Positions 16,635-27,427 of a stretch of 64,000 nucleotides of DNA are shown in pieces (within the stretch, counting starts at the first letter, position 1; every line of letters starts with the position of its first letter). The notes beneath the pieces are model-generated. The model was not told the origin of the DNA and did no database searches. It worked only from the letters and a program-made list of their open reading frames with translations. Location: assembly GCF_004795895.1 (NCBI RefSeq), contig NZ_CP039250.1, positions 2,108,001-2,172,000 on the forward strand, read 5' to 3'. The position numbers and the translations under genes are program-made. The stretch comes from Sphingopyxis sp. PAMC25046 (GTDB taxonomy: Bacteria; Pseudomonadota; Alphaproteobacteria; Sphingomonadales; Sphingomonadaceae).

Positions 16635-17549
16635 TCAGATTTTTGCTGCTAGCAGCCAGTCGTGGAAAAGCTTCACTGCCGGCTGGCGTAGGGCGCGTGG
16701 GCGACATACGAACCAGTAGCTGTACGGGCTGTCGACATCGAAATCGAACAGGCGGACGAGGCGCGGATCGTGCGCATCATCGAAGTGGTGGCCGTGCATG
16801 AATGCGACCCCGATACCCTGTGCCGCCGCTTCCAACATCAGCGAGCCCGAATCGAAATAGTCGATCCCCGCAGGCTCAAGATAGGGCATTCCGATCGCCT
16901 TCTTCCATTCGGAAAAGGTCTCGGGCATCTCGCGGTGGAGGAGCACGGTCATCCGCTGCATCTGCTCGGGAACGCTGATCGCACGCTTGCCGTCGGTCAG
17001 CGTTCGCGATGCGATGGGGAACACCTTGTCCTGGTCGAGGCGCGCGGCGTAGAGCATCGGGTCGATCGAACGGGCCAGCGCAATCGCTGCGTCGATGCCG
17101 TCGCCCAGACGCGCTTCGCCATGCGACATAGTGTCGATATCGATATGCAGTTCGGGATGCTGTCGGCGCAGGTCGGGCAAGCGCGGGAACAGCCGCTGCT
17201 GCGCGAACAATGGCAGGACATTGAGGTGGAGGCGGAGCGACGCATCGGGGCTGCCGGCCTGGCCTATCACCGCGCGCAACTCATCGAGAATCGGCGACAA
17301 TTGTTCGTGCAACGCGCGTCCGGTCTCGGTGAGGCTGAGCCCATGGTGATGCCGGTTGAACAGCGGACGTCCCACCGCATGTTCGAGCGTCTGGATACGC
17401 CGCGAAAGGGCGGGCATCGACAGGCCGAGTTCGATCGCCGCCGCCTTGACCGTGCCATGGCGCGCGACCTCAAGAAAGGCTTCCATGCTGCTGAGAGTGG
17501 GGAGGCGTGGCATATCGGTTGGCGATGATGACATGGGCGCGGCGGACAT
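16635..17549 (-). CDS. LysR family transcriptional regulator (GcvA-like)
   Basis: This is a LysR-type regulator with an N-terminal winged HTH (about residues 17-76: LSSMEAFLEVARHGTVKAAA, LGLSMPALSRRIQTLEHAVG, PLFNRHHHGLSLTETG) and a C-terminal substrate-binding domain (about 100-300). The HGxxFDDAxDPRLVRLFDFD stretch near the C-terminus resembles GcvA-type proteins. It is transcribed divergently from the CDC48 ATPase gene with 105 bp between, the usual arrangement for a LysR protein and its target. Several in-frame ATGs (17549, 17534, 17513) lack clear ribosome-binding sites, so the exact start is uncertain. The coinducer is unknown. Confidence 0.92.
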   Translation of the reverse strand: MSAAPMSSSPTDMPRLPTLSSMEAFLEVARHGTVKAAAIELGLSMPALSRRIQTLEHAVGRPLFNRHHHGLSLTETGRALHEQLSPILDELRAVIGQAGSPDASLRLHLNVLPLFAQQRLFPRLPDLRRQHPELHIDIDTMSHGEARLGDGIDAAIALARSIDPMLYAARLDQDKVFPIASRTLTDGKRAISVPEQMQRMTVLLHREMPETFSEWKKAIGMPYLEPAGIDYFDSGSLMLEAAAQGIGVAFMHGHHFDDAHDPRLVRLFDFDVDSPYSYWFVCRPRALRQPAVKLFHDWLLAAKI

Positions 17550-17654
17550 GCCAGAATTTTGTGCAGTGCGTCATAGATTGACGGGGAAGCGGGGTCGCAA
17601 ATCGGGAACGACAACCTATGTTTCGCATTCTGACCTTTTTGAGGGAGATGCGCA

Positions 17655-19976
17655 TTGGCCGAAGCAGCGGTAAAGGAAAAACAGGTGAAACTGCAGGTGG
17701 CGAATTCGCGCGCCGAGGAAAGCGGCGGCGGCATCGCCCGGATCCCGCGCTCGGCCATGGCCGAACTCGGCGTGACCGAGGGCGATATCATCGAGATCAG
17801 CGGCAAGCGGCAGACGGCTTCGCGGGTGGTGGCGCCCTATGCCGAGGATGAAGGGCTGGAGGTCATTCGCCTCGACGGCCTGCAGCGCGCCAATGCGGGG
17901 GCCGGTGCGGGCGACATGGTGGTTCTGAGCCGTGTCGAGACCCGCCCTGCGACGCGCGTGGTGTTCGCGCCAGCGCAGGAAAATCTGCGGTTGCAGGGAT
18001 CGGCCAACGCATTGAAGCGCAGCTTCTTCGGCCGTCCAGTCGTTGCAGGCGATACGGTCGCGACCGCCGGGCAGCAGCGGCTGCCATCGGGCGACATGCC
18101 GCCGCAGCTTCGCCAGATGCTCAACGCGCCGGCCTATGCGCTCGCCGAGGTCCGCCTGCTCGTCGTGTCGGCGAGCCCCAAAGGCGTCGTCTTCATCGAC
18201 GAGAATACCGAAATCGAACTGCTCCCCGAATATCAAGAGCCACAGGATGCGCGCCGCACCGACGTCACCTACGATGATCTCGGCGGGCTGGGCGAGACGA
18301 TTGACCAGCTGCGCGAGATGGTCGAACTGCCGCTCCGTTATCCCGAATTGTTCCGCCGCCTCGGCGTTGATCCGCCCCGCGGGGTACTGCTGCATGGCCC
18401 GCCGGGAACGGGCAAGACGCGGCTCGCGCGCGCGGTGGCCAACGAAAGCGAAGCGCAATTCTTCCTGATCAACGGGCCCGAGATCATGGGCAGCGCCTAT
18501 GGCGAGTCCGAAAAGCGTTTGCGCGACATCTTCGAGCAGGCGGCCAAGTCTGCGCCCTCGATCCTGTTCATCGACGAAATCGATTCGATCGCGCCGAAAC
18601 GCGGGCAGGTGCAGGGCGAGGCCGAAAAGCGGCTCGTGGCGCAGTTGCTCACGCTGATGGACGGGTTGGAGCCGCGGACGAATCTTGTCGTCATTGCCGC
18701 TACCAATCGCCCCGACGCGATCGACGAGGCACTGCGACGTCCCGGTCGTTTTGACCGCGAGATCGTGATCGGCGTTCCCGACGAGAAAGGGCGCCGCGAG
18801 ATATTAGGCATCCACACGCGCGGCATGCCGCTCGCCGACAATGTCGATCTGGATGAGCTGTCGCGCACGACCTTCGGTTTCGTTGGCGCTGATATGGCGG
18901 CGCTGACCCGTGAAGCGGCGATCGAAGCCGTTCGCCGGATCATGCCCAAGCTCAATCTCGAGGAAGGGACGATCCCGCCCGAGGTGCTCGAGGAATTGCG
19001 CGTGACGCGCGAGGATTTCAACAATGCGCTGAAACGCGTCCAGCCGTCAGCGATGCGCGAGGTGATGGTGCAGGCGCCCAAGACCCGCTGGAGCGACATC
19101 GGCGGCCTCGACGCGGCGCGAGACAAGTTGATCGAAGGGATCGAACTGCCGCTGAAGAATCCCGAGGCGTTCCGGCGCCTGGGAATCCGTCCCGCGAAGG
19201 GCTTTCTGCTCTATGGACCGCCCGGAACCGGCAAAACATTGCTGGCCAAGGCCGCAGCGCGCGAATCCGATGCCAATTTCATCTCGATCAAATCCTCGGA
19301 CCTTTTGTCCAAATGGTATGGTGAGAGTGAGCAGCAGATCGCGCGACTATTCCAGCGCGCGCGTGCCGTCGCGCCGACAATCATTTTTATCGATGAACTC
19401 GATAGCCTGGTGCCTGCGCGGGGCAGCGGCACATCGGGCGAACCGCAGGTGACCGAACGCGTCGTCAACACGATACTCGCCGAGATGGATGGGATCGAGG
19501 AGATGCAATCGGTCGTCGTCATCGGCGCGACGAACCGCCCGAACCTGATCGACCCCGCGCTGCTGCGCCCGGGGCGGCTTGACGAACTCATCTACGTCTC
19601 GGTGCCGAATGCCGAGGGGCGCAAGCGCATCCTCGAAATCCAGACGGCGAAGATGCCGCTCGCGGACGACGTGGACCTAGGCATTCTCGCCGAAAAATCC
19701 GATCGCTTCACCGGCGCCGACCTGGAGGATCTGACACGGCGTGCGGGCCTCGCGGCGCTCAAGCGCTCGATGGGCAGCGATACGGTGACGATGGAGGACT
19801 TCGAGACCGCCCTCAAAGACACCCGCGCTTCGGTGACCGAAGCGATGGAGCGGGACTATGAAAAGATCCAGGGCGAGATCAAGCAGGCCGCAATGAGCGT
19901 CGACCCGATCGGCTTCTTTGCTCCCGGCATGCTCAAGCCGATCCGCGACCGTAAGCACGACGACACGCGGGACTGA
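17655..19976 (+). CDS. CDC48/VAT-type double AAA+ ATPase
   Basis: This is a 773-residue homologue of archaeal VAT and eukaryotic CDC48/p97, hexameric unfoldases. The order is an N-terminal double-psi barrel (about residues 10-95: ARIPRSAMAELGVTEGDIIE), a second N-subdomain to about 190, and the D1 AAA domain (Walker A GPPGTGKT at about 248, Walker B ILFIDEIDS at about 303). The D2 AAA domain follows (Walker A at about 521, Walker B IIFIDELDS at about 576, arginine finger region RPGRLDE). D1 and D2 both keep their key residues. The TTG start is supported by AGGGAGA 6 bases upstream. It is divergent from a LysR gene. Bacterial members are scattered, and their substrates are unknown. Confidence 0.95.
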   Translation: MAEAAVKEKQVKLQVANSRAEESGGGIARIPRSAMAELGVTEGDIIEISGKRQTASRVVAPYAEDEGLEVIRLDGLQRANAGAGAGDMVVLSRVETRPATRVVFAPAQENLRLQGSANALKRSFFGRPVVAGDTVATAGQQRLPSGDMPPQLRQMLNAPAYALAEVRLLVVSASPKGVVFIDENTEIELLPEYQEPQDARRTDVTYDDLGGLGETIDQLREMVELPLRYPELFRRLGVDPPRGVLLHGPPGTGKTRLARAVANESEAQFFLINGPEIMGSAYGESEKRLRDIFEQAAKSAPSILFIDEIDSIAPKRGQVQGEAEKRLVAQLLTLMDGLEPRTNLVVIAATNRPDAIDEALRRPGRFDREIVIGVPDEKGRREILGIHTRGMPLADNVDLDELSRTTFGFVGADMAALTREAAIEAVRRIMPKLNLEEGTIPPEVLEELRVTREDFNNALKRVQPSAMREVMVQAPKTRWSDIGGLDAARDKLIEGIELPLKNPEAFRRLGIRPAKGFLLYGPPGTGKTLLAKAAARESDANFISIKSSDLLSKWYGESEQQIARLFQRARAVAPTIIFIDELDSLVPARGSGTSGEPQVTERVVNTILAEMDGIEEMQSVVVIGATNRPNLIDPALLRPGRLDELIYVSVPNAEGRKRILEIQTAKMPLADDVDLGILAEKSDRFTGADLEDLTRRAGLAALKRSMGSDTVTMEDFETALKDTRASVTEAMERDYEKIQGEIKQAAMSVDPIGFFAPGMLKPIRDRKHDDTRD

Positions 19977-19986
19977 GCCGCTACTC

Positions 19987-21291
19987 CTAAAGATCGGTCG
20001 AGGGCTGGTTTGGTTTCAACGCCGACCAGCCCCACAGGATCAGCCAGCCGCAGAAGCCGGCCATCAACCCATATGCGACCATCGGATGCCAATTGTAGAG
20101 CAGCACGCCGATGGCGGGCGATACGATATAGGCCGATCCGTTGATCGACGCGGTCATGCCGGCGACCGCTCCTTGGTCGCGACGCGGAACCGAGAGCGAG
20201 GCGCCGGCGGTGAAGCCGGGCCGGAACAGGCCAAAACCGAGCGAACCGAGCGCAAAGCCGATCACGATGCCGTGGAGGTCCTGCGCGAGGCCGGTCGTCA
20301 ATATCCCGCCGATCGCGAGCACGGCGCCCCATAATACCGTCGGGCGCGGGGTCAGTTTGAACAGCGGGATCAGGCCCCATTGAGCGAGCAGGGTCGCGAA
20401 CGCGCCCGCCATCAGCACCGTGCCGGTCAATCTGGCGGCGGTGTCCGGGTCGGCGCGCAATTGCAGGCGATCGAGGACGAGGAAGCCGATGACGCCCAGC
20501 ATCATCGCCTGAGCCTGTCCGCCGAGGAAACCCGCGAGCAACCATGGACGGACTCGGCCGTCACGCCAGCCGAGAGGTTCCTGCTCGGGAGCGTCCGGAT
20601 CGTTTTCCTCTTCGCCCGTCGGTTCGGCAGGACCGGCGGACAGAGGGTAGGGCGCGACGGCGCCGCGTGCGGCAAAGCGGGGCGTGTCGTTCGGCAGGCG
20701 CCAGCGCAGCATGATCAAGACGATCAGTCCAATCAACGCGAAGACGATCATGGGTCCGGCCAGTCCCACGACGGGCAGGATGAAATAGGGAGCGACCGCC
20801 GGCCCGATCACCGTCCCGAGTCCGAAAGAGGAGGAGACAAGCGACAGGGCTTGCGTACGTTCCGCGGGGTCGGTGCGCGACGCGACATAGGCTTGCACCG
20901 CGGGAGGAGATGCGGATCCGAGCCCGCCGTAAAGGCTACGGAACAGAGCGAAGACGATGAAGGTGAGCCCGGCACCGACAAGGCCGTTCAACCCGGCCCA
21001 CAATACGATACCGCACAGTGCCATGGACGAGAGGAAGCCGGTGACGCCGAGCGCCATCAGCGCCTTGCGTCCACGTTTGTCGGATTGGCGCGCCCAGTGC
21101 GGCGCGGTGAGCACCCAAAGCAGCGCCGACCAGCTGAAAGCGAGGCTAACCCAAACGTCGGGAATGTGCAGCTTGGCGCCGATGGCGGGCAGGATCGACT
21201 GCATCGCCGTATTGCCTGCCGCGGCGACCAGCATGACGGCAAACAGCACCGCCATGCGGTCCGAAGGGATGGAATGCGATGTCGTCGCCAT
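19987..21291 (-). CDS. MFS transporter (12 membrane segments)
   Basis: This is a 434-residue major facilitator. The first half has the signature WARQSDKRGRKALMALG (the loop 2-3 GxxxDRxGRR-like motif) after two membrane helices, and the mid-loop (about residues 210-245) is rich in Pro/Glu/Asp. The second half repeats six helices. The substrate cannot be told; the motif layout fits drug/proton antiporters of the TetA/Bcr type. The start at 21291 gives MATTSHSIPSDRMAVLFAVM. It converges on the CDC48 gene, whose stop is 10 bases away. Confidence 0.9.
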   Translation of the reverse strand: MATTSHSIPSDRMAVLFAVMLVAAAGNTAMQSILPAIGAKLHIPDVWVSLAFSWSALLWVLTAPHWARQSDKRGRKALMALGVTGFLSSMALCGIVLWAGLNGLVGAGLTFIVFALFRSLYGGLGSASPPAVQAYVASRTDPAERTQALSLVSSSFGLGTVIGPAVAPYFILPVVGLAGPMIVFALIGLIVLIMLRWRLPNDTPRFAARGAVAPYPLSAGPAEPTGEEENDPDAPEQEPLGWRDGRVRPWLLAGFLGGQAQAMMLGVIGFLVLDRLQLRADPDTAARLTGTVLMAGAFATLLAQWGLIPLFKLTPRPTVLWGAVLAIGGILTTGLAQDLHGIVIGFALGSLGFGLFRPGFTAGASLSVPRRDQGAVAGMTASINGSAYIVSPAIGVLLYNWHPMVAYGLMAGFCGWLILWGWSALKPNQPSTDL

Positions 21292-21439
21292 GTCCGCCCC
21301 TTCTTTGTTTGCCGTCGGTAACGTGGCTTCTCCCTACACGCGGGCGCCCCGCTGTCCAGAGTCAAGACAGACTCTTTCCTTGCGTGACCGCCACGATTTT
21401 GCCACGCATTTGACCAACCGCAACAACGCGAAAGCCATC

Positions 21440-22078
21440 ATGACCAATCCGCGGGCGCAGGCCCAACAAACGAAAGCCCCGCTTGCCCGCCGGCTGCGCG
21501 TGGGCCTCAAGCGCTTTTTCGGGCCGTGGGGTATGTTCGTGCGCGGCTTTATCAAGCACCCGGTCATGGTGGGCTCGATCGTGCCGTCGTCGCCGACGCT
21601 GATCCGCCACATGCTGAAGCCTGTCGACTGGAAGAATACCAAGCTGTTCGTCGAATATGGCCCGGGCGTGGGCACTTTCTGCCGCCCCATCCTCGAACGG
21701 ATGACGGGCGACGCGACGCTGATCGCGATCGACACCAACGAGGAATTCATCGATTATCTTCGCAAGGACATCCGCGACAGCCGCTTTATCGCGATTCATG
21801 GCTCAGCGGCCAACGTCGAGGAAATTATTCGCGCGCATGGCTTCGAAAAGGCCGATTATGTCCTCTCCGGTCTGCCATTCTCGACGCTGCCCGCCGGCGT
21901 CGGCCCCGCCATCGCAGCGGCGACACACCGTGTATTGCGTCCAGGCGGCGCTTTCCTCGTCTATCAATTCCGCGCCCGCGCGCGCGATTTCCTCGCGGCG
22001 CACTTCAACCGCATCGACAATGCATTCGAGTGGGTCAATGTCCCGCCCTGCTTCCTCTTCTGGGGCTGGAAGGACTGA
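21440..22078 (+). CDS. Phospholipid N-methyltransferase-like protein (PmtA type)
   Basis: The 212-residue protein resembles the rhizobial/sphingomonad PmtA family, which methylates phosphatidylethanolamine on the way to phosphatidylcholine, using SAM. It has FVRGFIKHPVMVGSIVPSSP, a typical start for this family, the SAM motif FVEYGPGVGTFCRPIL, and LSGLPFSTLP, the motif-IV-like segment. The product is probably peripheral at the inner membrane. The ATG at 21440 has no good ribosome-binding site, but the reading frame upstream is not family-like. It converges on a phospholipase-D-type synthase gene, so two lipid genes lie side by side. Confidence 0.82.
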   Translation: MTNPRAQAQQTKAPLARRLRVGLKRFFGPWGMFVRGFIKHPVMVGSIVPSSPTLIRHMLKPVDWKNTKLFVEYGPGVGTFCRPILERMTGDATLIAIDTNEEFIDYLRKDIRDSRFIAIHGSAANVEEIIRAHGFEKADYVLSGLPFSTLPAGVGPAIAAATHRVLRPGGAFLVYQFRARARDFLAAHFNRIDNAFEWVNVPPCFLFWGWKD

Positions 22079-22093
22079 CTGTCCGAGAAAAGG

Positions 22094-23284
22094 CTAAACG
22101 TCCGGGTCGGGGTCGCCGAGCCCGAAGTTGAGTTTTCGCGATACCGTATAGTCGACGACGCCAACGACGAACCAGGCTAGCGTCCAGCGCAGCCGCGTCA
22201 GCCAACTGCCGCGCGCCTTGTGCGACTGCGACGTGATGATCTCGCAGTCGGGCCGGAGCGCCGTGAGGAAGTTGCGCATCTTTTCGGCGAAGCCAGCGTC
22301 GGCGATCCGCACCATCACCTCGACGTTCACGAACAGGCTGCGTACGTCGAAATTGGCCGATCCGATATAGACGACATCGTCGATGACGATCAGCTTCATG
22401 TGCAACCGGCACGGCCGATATTCCCAGACCTCGGCGGTCTTGCGCAAAAGATAGCCATAGAGCAGCCGTGACGCGCCGATCGTTGCCGGATTGTCCGACT
22501 TGCCCGCCATCACGAACCGCGCGCGGCCGCGCCGGGCGACGCGGCCGAGCCGGCGCAGCATTCCCTGACCCGGCGAGAAATAGGCCATCGCCATATCCAG
22601 CTGCCGCGCATCATCCAGGTCGGCGCGAACCGCCCGTGCCCAGGGAGAGAGGCGCTGCGTCGGTCCCCCGACGAGCCAAGAGACAGCCTCGCCATCGACA
22701 GGCCATTCGCGGATCAGCCTCCGCAAGGTCAGCACCTTGCCGTCGTTGTTGACGGTGTACTCGTGGATCTCGGCGAACCATCGCGCGGCGCGAGCGACCG
22801 TCGGACCTTTCACAATCATTCCGATGTCGAACCAGCAGTCGCTGCGCGGCGGGCTCAGATAATCGTCGGCGATATTAAACCCGCCGGTGACCGCGATATA
22901 GTCGTCGATCAGAATCAGCTTTTGATGATTGCGGATAAGATAGGTCGACCGCCAGCGGCGCGAGAAGAAGGTAACACTGCCGCCCGCTTCGCGGAGTGGG
23001 GCGAAGAGGCTGTCGGGCGTGTCGCCCGATCCGAAACTGTCGATCACCGCACGGATGCGGACGCCGCGCTTCGTTGCCGCCAGCATGGCATCGAGAATGC
23101 GCCGACCCGCCGTATCGTCCTCGAAGATATACATGATGAGGTCGATGCTGTGCGCCGCGCCGTTGATCAGATCGAGCAGCCGTGTCAGCCGATCGCCGCC
23201 GTCGAAGAGCAGTTCTATACGATGACCCGCTACGTCCGCCGACAGGCTCTGGTGCAGGTCGGCGGAAGGGCAGAGGTCGCTCAT
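22094..23284 (-). CDS. Phospholipase D-type phosphatidyltransferase (cardiolipin synthase-like)
   Basis: The protein carries two complete HKD motifs, HxKxxxxD at residues 120-127 and 295-302, each followed by a GGFN or GSANFD segment, as in cardiolipin synthases of the Cls family. It has no strong N-terminal membrane segments, which places it closer to the ClsB type. A hydrophobic C-terminal stretch (WTLAWFVVGVVDYTVS) may anchor it. At 396 residues it fits that group. The ATG at 23284 is chosen; a TTG at 23320 is the alternative. A role in cardiolipin or related lipid synthesis is inferred from the family. Confidence 0.88.
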   Translation of the reverse strand: MSDLCPSADLHQSLSADVAGHRIELLFDGGDRLTRLLDLINGAAHSIDLIMYIFEDDTAGRRILDAMLAATKRGVRIRAVIDSFGSGDTPDSLFAPLREAGGSVTFFSRRWRSTYLIRNHQKLILIDDYIAVTGGFNIADDYLSPPRSDCWFDIGMIVKGPTVARAARWFAEIHEYTVNNDGKVLTLRRLIREWPVDGEAVSWLVGGPTQRLSPWARAVRADLDDARQLDMAMAYFSPGQGMLRRLGRVARRGRARFVMAGKSDNPATIGASRLLYGYLLRKTAEVWEYRPCRLHMKLIVIDDVVYIGSANFDVRSLFVNVEVMVRIADAGFAEKMRNFLTALRPDCEIITSQSHKARGSWLTRLRWTLAWFVVGVVDYTVSRKLNFGLGDPDPDV

Positions 23285-23333
23285 TGATCGTTCATAGGCT
23301 GGCGGCCGCAAATGTCGCAAGAGTGCCCTCCGA

Positions 23334-23362
23334 TTGACATAATAGGGCCGGGCTGCTAGCGC
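23334..23362 (+). promoter_or_regulatory. Possible sigma-70-type promoter of rpoZ
   Basis: A consensus -35 box TTGACA (23334-23339) is followed, after 17 bases, by TAGCGC (23357-23362) as a weak -10. It sits about 56 bp before the rpoZ start and points toward it. The -35 is strong and the -10 poor, so this is tentative. Confidence 0.4.
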
Positions 23363-23417
23363 GTAGCGCTTGCCGCCACGCCCTTGGGCTGGCTTCTCCG
23401 ATACCTAAGGAAACAAT

Positions 23418-23762
23418 ATGGCCCGCGTTACCGTCGAAGATTGCGTCGACAAGATTTCCAACCGCTTCGACCTGGTTCTGCTCTCCGCGCATCGCGCACG
23501 GGAAATCTCGGGTGGTTCGGAACTGACCGTCGACCGCGACCGCGACAAGAATCCCGTCGTCGCGCTGCGCGAGATCGCCGAACAGACGATTCGTCCCAAG
23601 GATCTGCAGGAAACGCTGGTCGGTTCGATGCAGAAGGTTGTCGTTGACGATGACGACACGCCCGATGAAATCAGCTCGATCAGCCGCTCGGCCGAAGCGC
23701 TGCGCCTGACCGCGGCGGCGCCGCCGCGCAGCCCCGCAGGCGGTGGCGGCGACTTCGAATAA
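23418..23762 (+). CDS. rpoZ: RNA polymerase omega subunit
   Basis: Omega helps assemble RNA polymerase by chaperoning the beta-prime subunit. The 114-residue product has the full family pattern: [33 protein letters not shown], and the helix [13 protein letters not shown]. The C-terminal tail (about 25 residues) is Ala/Pro/Gly-rich and probably disordered. AAGGAA lies 7 bases before the ATG. A strong terminator follows. Confidence 0.97.
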   Translation: MARVTVEDCVDKISNRFDLVLLSAHRAREISGGSELTVDRDRDKNPVVALREIAEQTIRPKDLQETLVGSMQKVVVDDDDTPDEISSISRSAEALRLTAAAPPRSPAGGGGDFE

Positions 23763-23789
23763 GCGCTGCCGAAAAATCGATCACCAAGG

Positions 23790-23815
23790 GGGCCGCAGGA
23801 AACTGCGGCCCTTTT
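23790..23815 (+). terminator. Rho-independent terminator of rpoZ
   Basis: A perfect 9-bp GC stem (GGGCCGCAG at 23790-23798, CTGCGGCCC at 23803-23811) with a GAAA tetraloop is followed by TTTT. It lies one base before the 3' end of the convergent DUF3800 gene. Confidence 0.92.
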
Positions 23816-23816
23816 G

Positions 23817-24422
23817 TCAGTCAACGTGCGTCAGTTCGGCGATCCGGATCGTCTTCGAAGCCAGCATCGGCTCCAGAATGCGCTGGATGCGGTGCGCACG
23901 CGGCGAGCCGACCACGATGTTGAACAGGCTGTTGGCGATCACATCGGCGATCTGAACGCCATCGCTGCGACGGCTGTCTGCGAGCGAGGCGCGCCCCCAC
24001 TGACCGAGCCCGGCCTGAATCTCCTCGCGGACATGCGCCAGGATTTCGGGATCGTAGCGCCCGTCGTCTATCACGACGTCGGTGCAGACGCCTCCCGTTT
24101 CCGGAAGCCAGTGGCCGACCGCGCTGTTGAGCAATGCGCCGTAGAGCTCGAGATCACTAGGCAGGGTGCCGCCGGGATTCTGCGCCAGCTTGTCGCGCTC
24201 GGCGACCGCGACCCATGCCCTGCCGCCGGCGCGGTCGAACAGTTCGAGCAGGTAGGCGCGCTCGACAAGACTAATACGACTACCTTTGAGTTCGCCGCGC
24301 AGCCCGGTGACGCCGCGGAAACGATCGTGGATTTCGGTCGCTGCCTGGGGGGTGAGCATCACCGCCGAGAAGGTCATCGCGCCGGCGTTGAGCCCGCCCG
24401 ATTCGTCGCAATAGATCGTCAT
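23817..24422 (-). CDS. DUF3800 domain protein
   Basis: The protein begins MTIYCDESGGLNAGAMTFSA, the start of the DUF3800 family, which has an RNase H-like fold; the two early acidic residues (D6, E7) and later VVIDDGRYD and SDGVQIADVIAN match the acidic positions expected of that fold. The 201 residues cover the whole domain. The biological role is unknown; members are found on mobile and chromosomal DNA. It ends next to the rpoZ terminator and follows the secreted-protein gene at 24432-24917 by 9 bases on the same strand. Confidence 0.82.
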   Translation of the reverse strand: MTIYCDESGGLNAGAMTFSAVMLTPQAATEIHDRFRGVTGLRGELKGSRISLVERAYLLELFDRAGGRAWVAVAERDKLAQNPGGTLPSDLELYGALLNSAVGHWLPETGGVCTDVVIDDGRYDPEILAHVREEIQAGLGQWGRASLADSRRSDGVQIADVIANSLFNIVVGSPRAHRIQRILEPMLASKTIRIAELTHVD

Positions 24423-24431
24423 TCCGAGGGG

Positions 24432-24917
24432 TTACCGCACACGCCCGAAAAAGGCGACCGTGCGCGTCTGGCCGGGCGCGACCGCGTCGGCCCACTTCCA
24501 GCGGACATGCGTAACGTCGGCCGCGGTCGCGGGGCGGGTCGCTCCGCCCTCGACCGGCACCGCCAAGTCGGAAAGCGGCGCAAACTGTTTGCCGCTGTCC
24601 ACCGAGACGCCGAAACCCGCCTCGTCGTCGGTGCCGTCGAACAACAGTGCTTGCGGGATCGGATTGGCGATCACCACGCCCGACGCAGGTTCCGCGCCGT
24701 TATTTGTGAAGGCGAGCGAGATGCGCACCCGGTCGCCCGGAACGACGATGTCCGGCGTGAGGTACGTCTTGGTTGCGGGCTGTCCGTCTGCGGCAGGGGT
24801 CGATTTTTCTAGTTCGACCTTGCTGGTCAGCGTGCCTGTGCTCTGCGCCAGCGCGGGCGGGGCGCCGATCGCCAGAAGCGCTGCCGCCGCCAGAATGCCC
24901 CACTTCTTGCCCGTCAT
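24432..24917 (-). CDS. Secreted DUF11-like repeat protein
   Basis: This is a 161-residue protein with a signal peptide (KKWGILAAAALLAIGAPPAL, cleavage near ALAQS) and one Ig-like DUF11-type domain: TPDIVVPGDRVRISLAFTNN then GVVIANPIPQALLFDG. Such domains are extracellular or surface-associated beta-sandwiches. GGGAGGAAG 3 bases before the ATG fixes the start. It is cotranscribed with the gene before it (38-bp gap) and the DUF3800 gene after it (9-bp gap). The ligand is unknown. Confidence 0.8.
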   Translation of the reverse strand: MTGKKWGILAAAALLAIGAPPALAQSTGTLTSKVELEKSTPAADGQPATKTYLTPDIVVPGDRVRISLAFTNNGAEPASGVVIANPIPQALLFDGTDDEAGFGVSVDSGKQFAPLSDLAVPVEGGATRPATAADVTHVRWKWADAVAPGQTRTVAFFGRVR

Positions 24918-24955
24918 CGCTTCCTCCCTTGGTCCTCGCCAGCATCTTTGGCGCA

Positions 24956-25342
24956 TCAGACAGGGCAGGGATAGCGTTTCTTCATCAGGGCATCGAAGGC
25001 CGAATAGATGCTGACTTTCCGCCGCACGGAAACCGGATAGCTGCGCAGATGCGACAGCCATTGATCGGGGCTGAGATCGCCCGACTCAGGCGGACAACTC
25101 GTCGTCTTGCGACCGGCACGGCGTTCGGCATCGATACGTGCCTTGTAGCGTTTGCCTGCCGCGATGACCTCACCTTTGAGTTGATGGCCTTGCGGTGTCG
25201 CGAGCGCGAGCGGACCGAGCCGCTCGATCGATGCCGCGCGTGCGAGAAACGCCGCTACGCTCATGTCGCCCGGCGCCATGGCACAGAGGAGGGGAGCGAT
25301 GAGCAGGAGAGGCAGGAGGCGCGCATGTTTCGCGTTGATCAT
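24956..25342 (-). CDS. Hypothetical exported protein
   Basis: I do not recognise this 128-residue protein. It has a signal peptide (ARLLPLLLIAPLLCAMA) and a mainly helical, basic mature part with the segment ATPQGHQLKGEVIAAGKRYK, and two Cys residues (in SCPPESG and the C-terminal YPCPV) that could form a disulfide. AAGG lies upstream of the ATG at 25342; longer in-frame starts lack the signal sequence. It follows ftsH by 58 bp on the same strand. Confidence 0.7.
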   Translation of the reverse strand: MINAKHARLLPLLLIAPLLCAMAPGDMSVAAFLARAASIERLGPLALATPQGHQLKGEVIAAGKRYKARIDAERRAGRKTTSCPPESGDLSPDQWLSHLRSYPVSVRRKVSIYSAFDALMKKRYPCPV

Positions 25343-25400
25343 GCGCCGCACCTTCCCCCCAGCCAATGAATGGTCCCTGAAGAGGGAGCCAGACCGAGCC

Positions 25401-27344
<1,944 letters not shown>

Positions 27345-27427
27345 TCGGAATCTTTCCTATCGTCGCGCGCACATGCGAAGCTGATCCCCACAAGATAGGA
27401 TAATCGGGTTAAATGACAATGAGGCAA

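Noticed and set aside
14123..16640. Integrated element using tRNA-Thr as attachment site
   Set aside because: I looked for a copy of the tRNA 3' end on the far side of the two-gene module and for an integrase; I saw neither, so an att-site claim is not supported.
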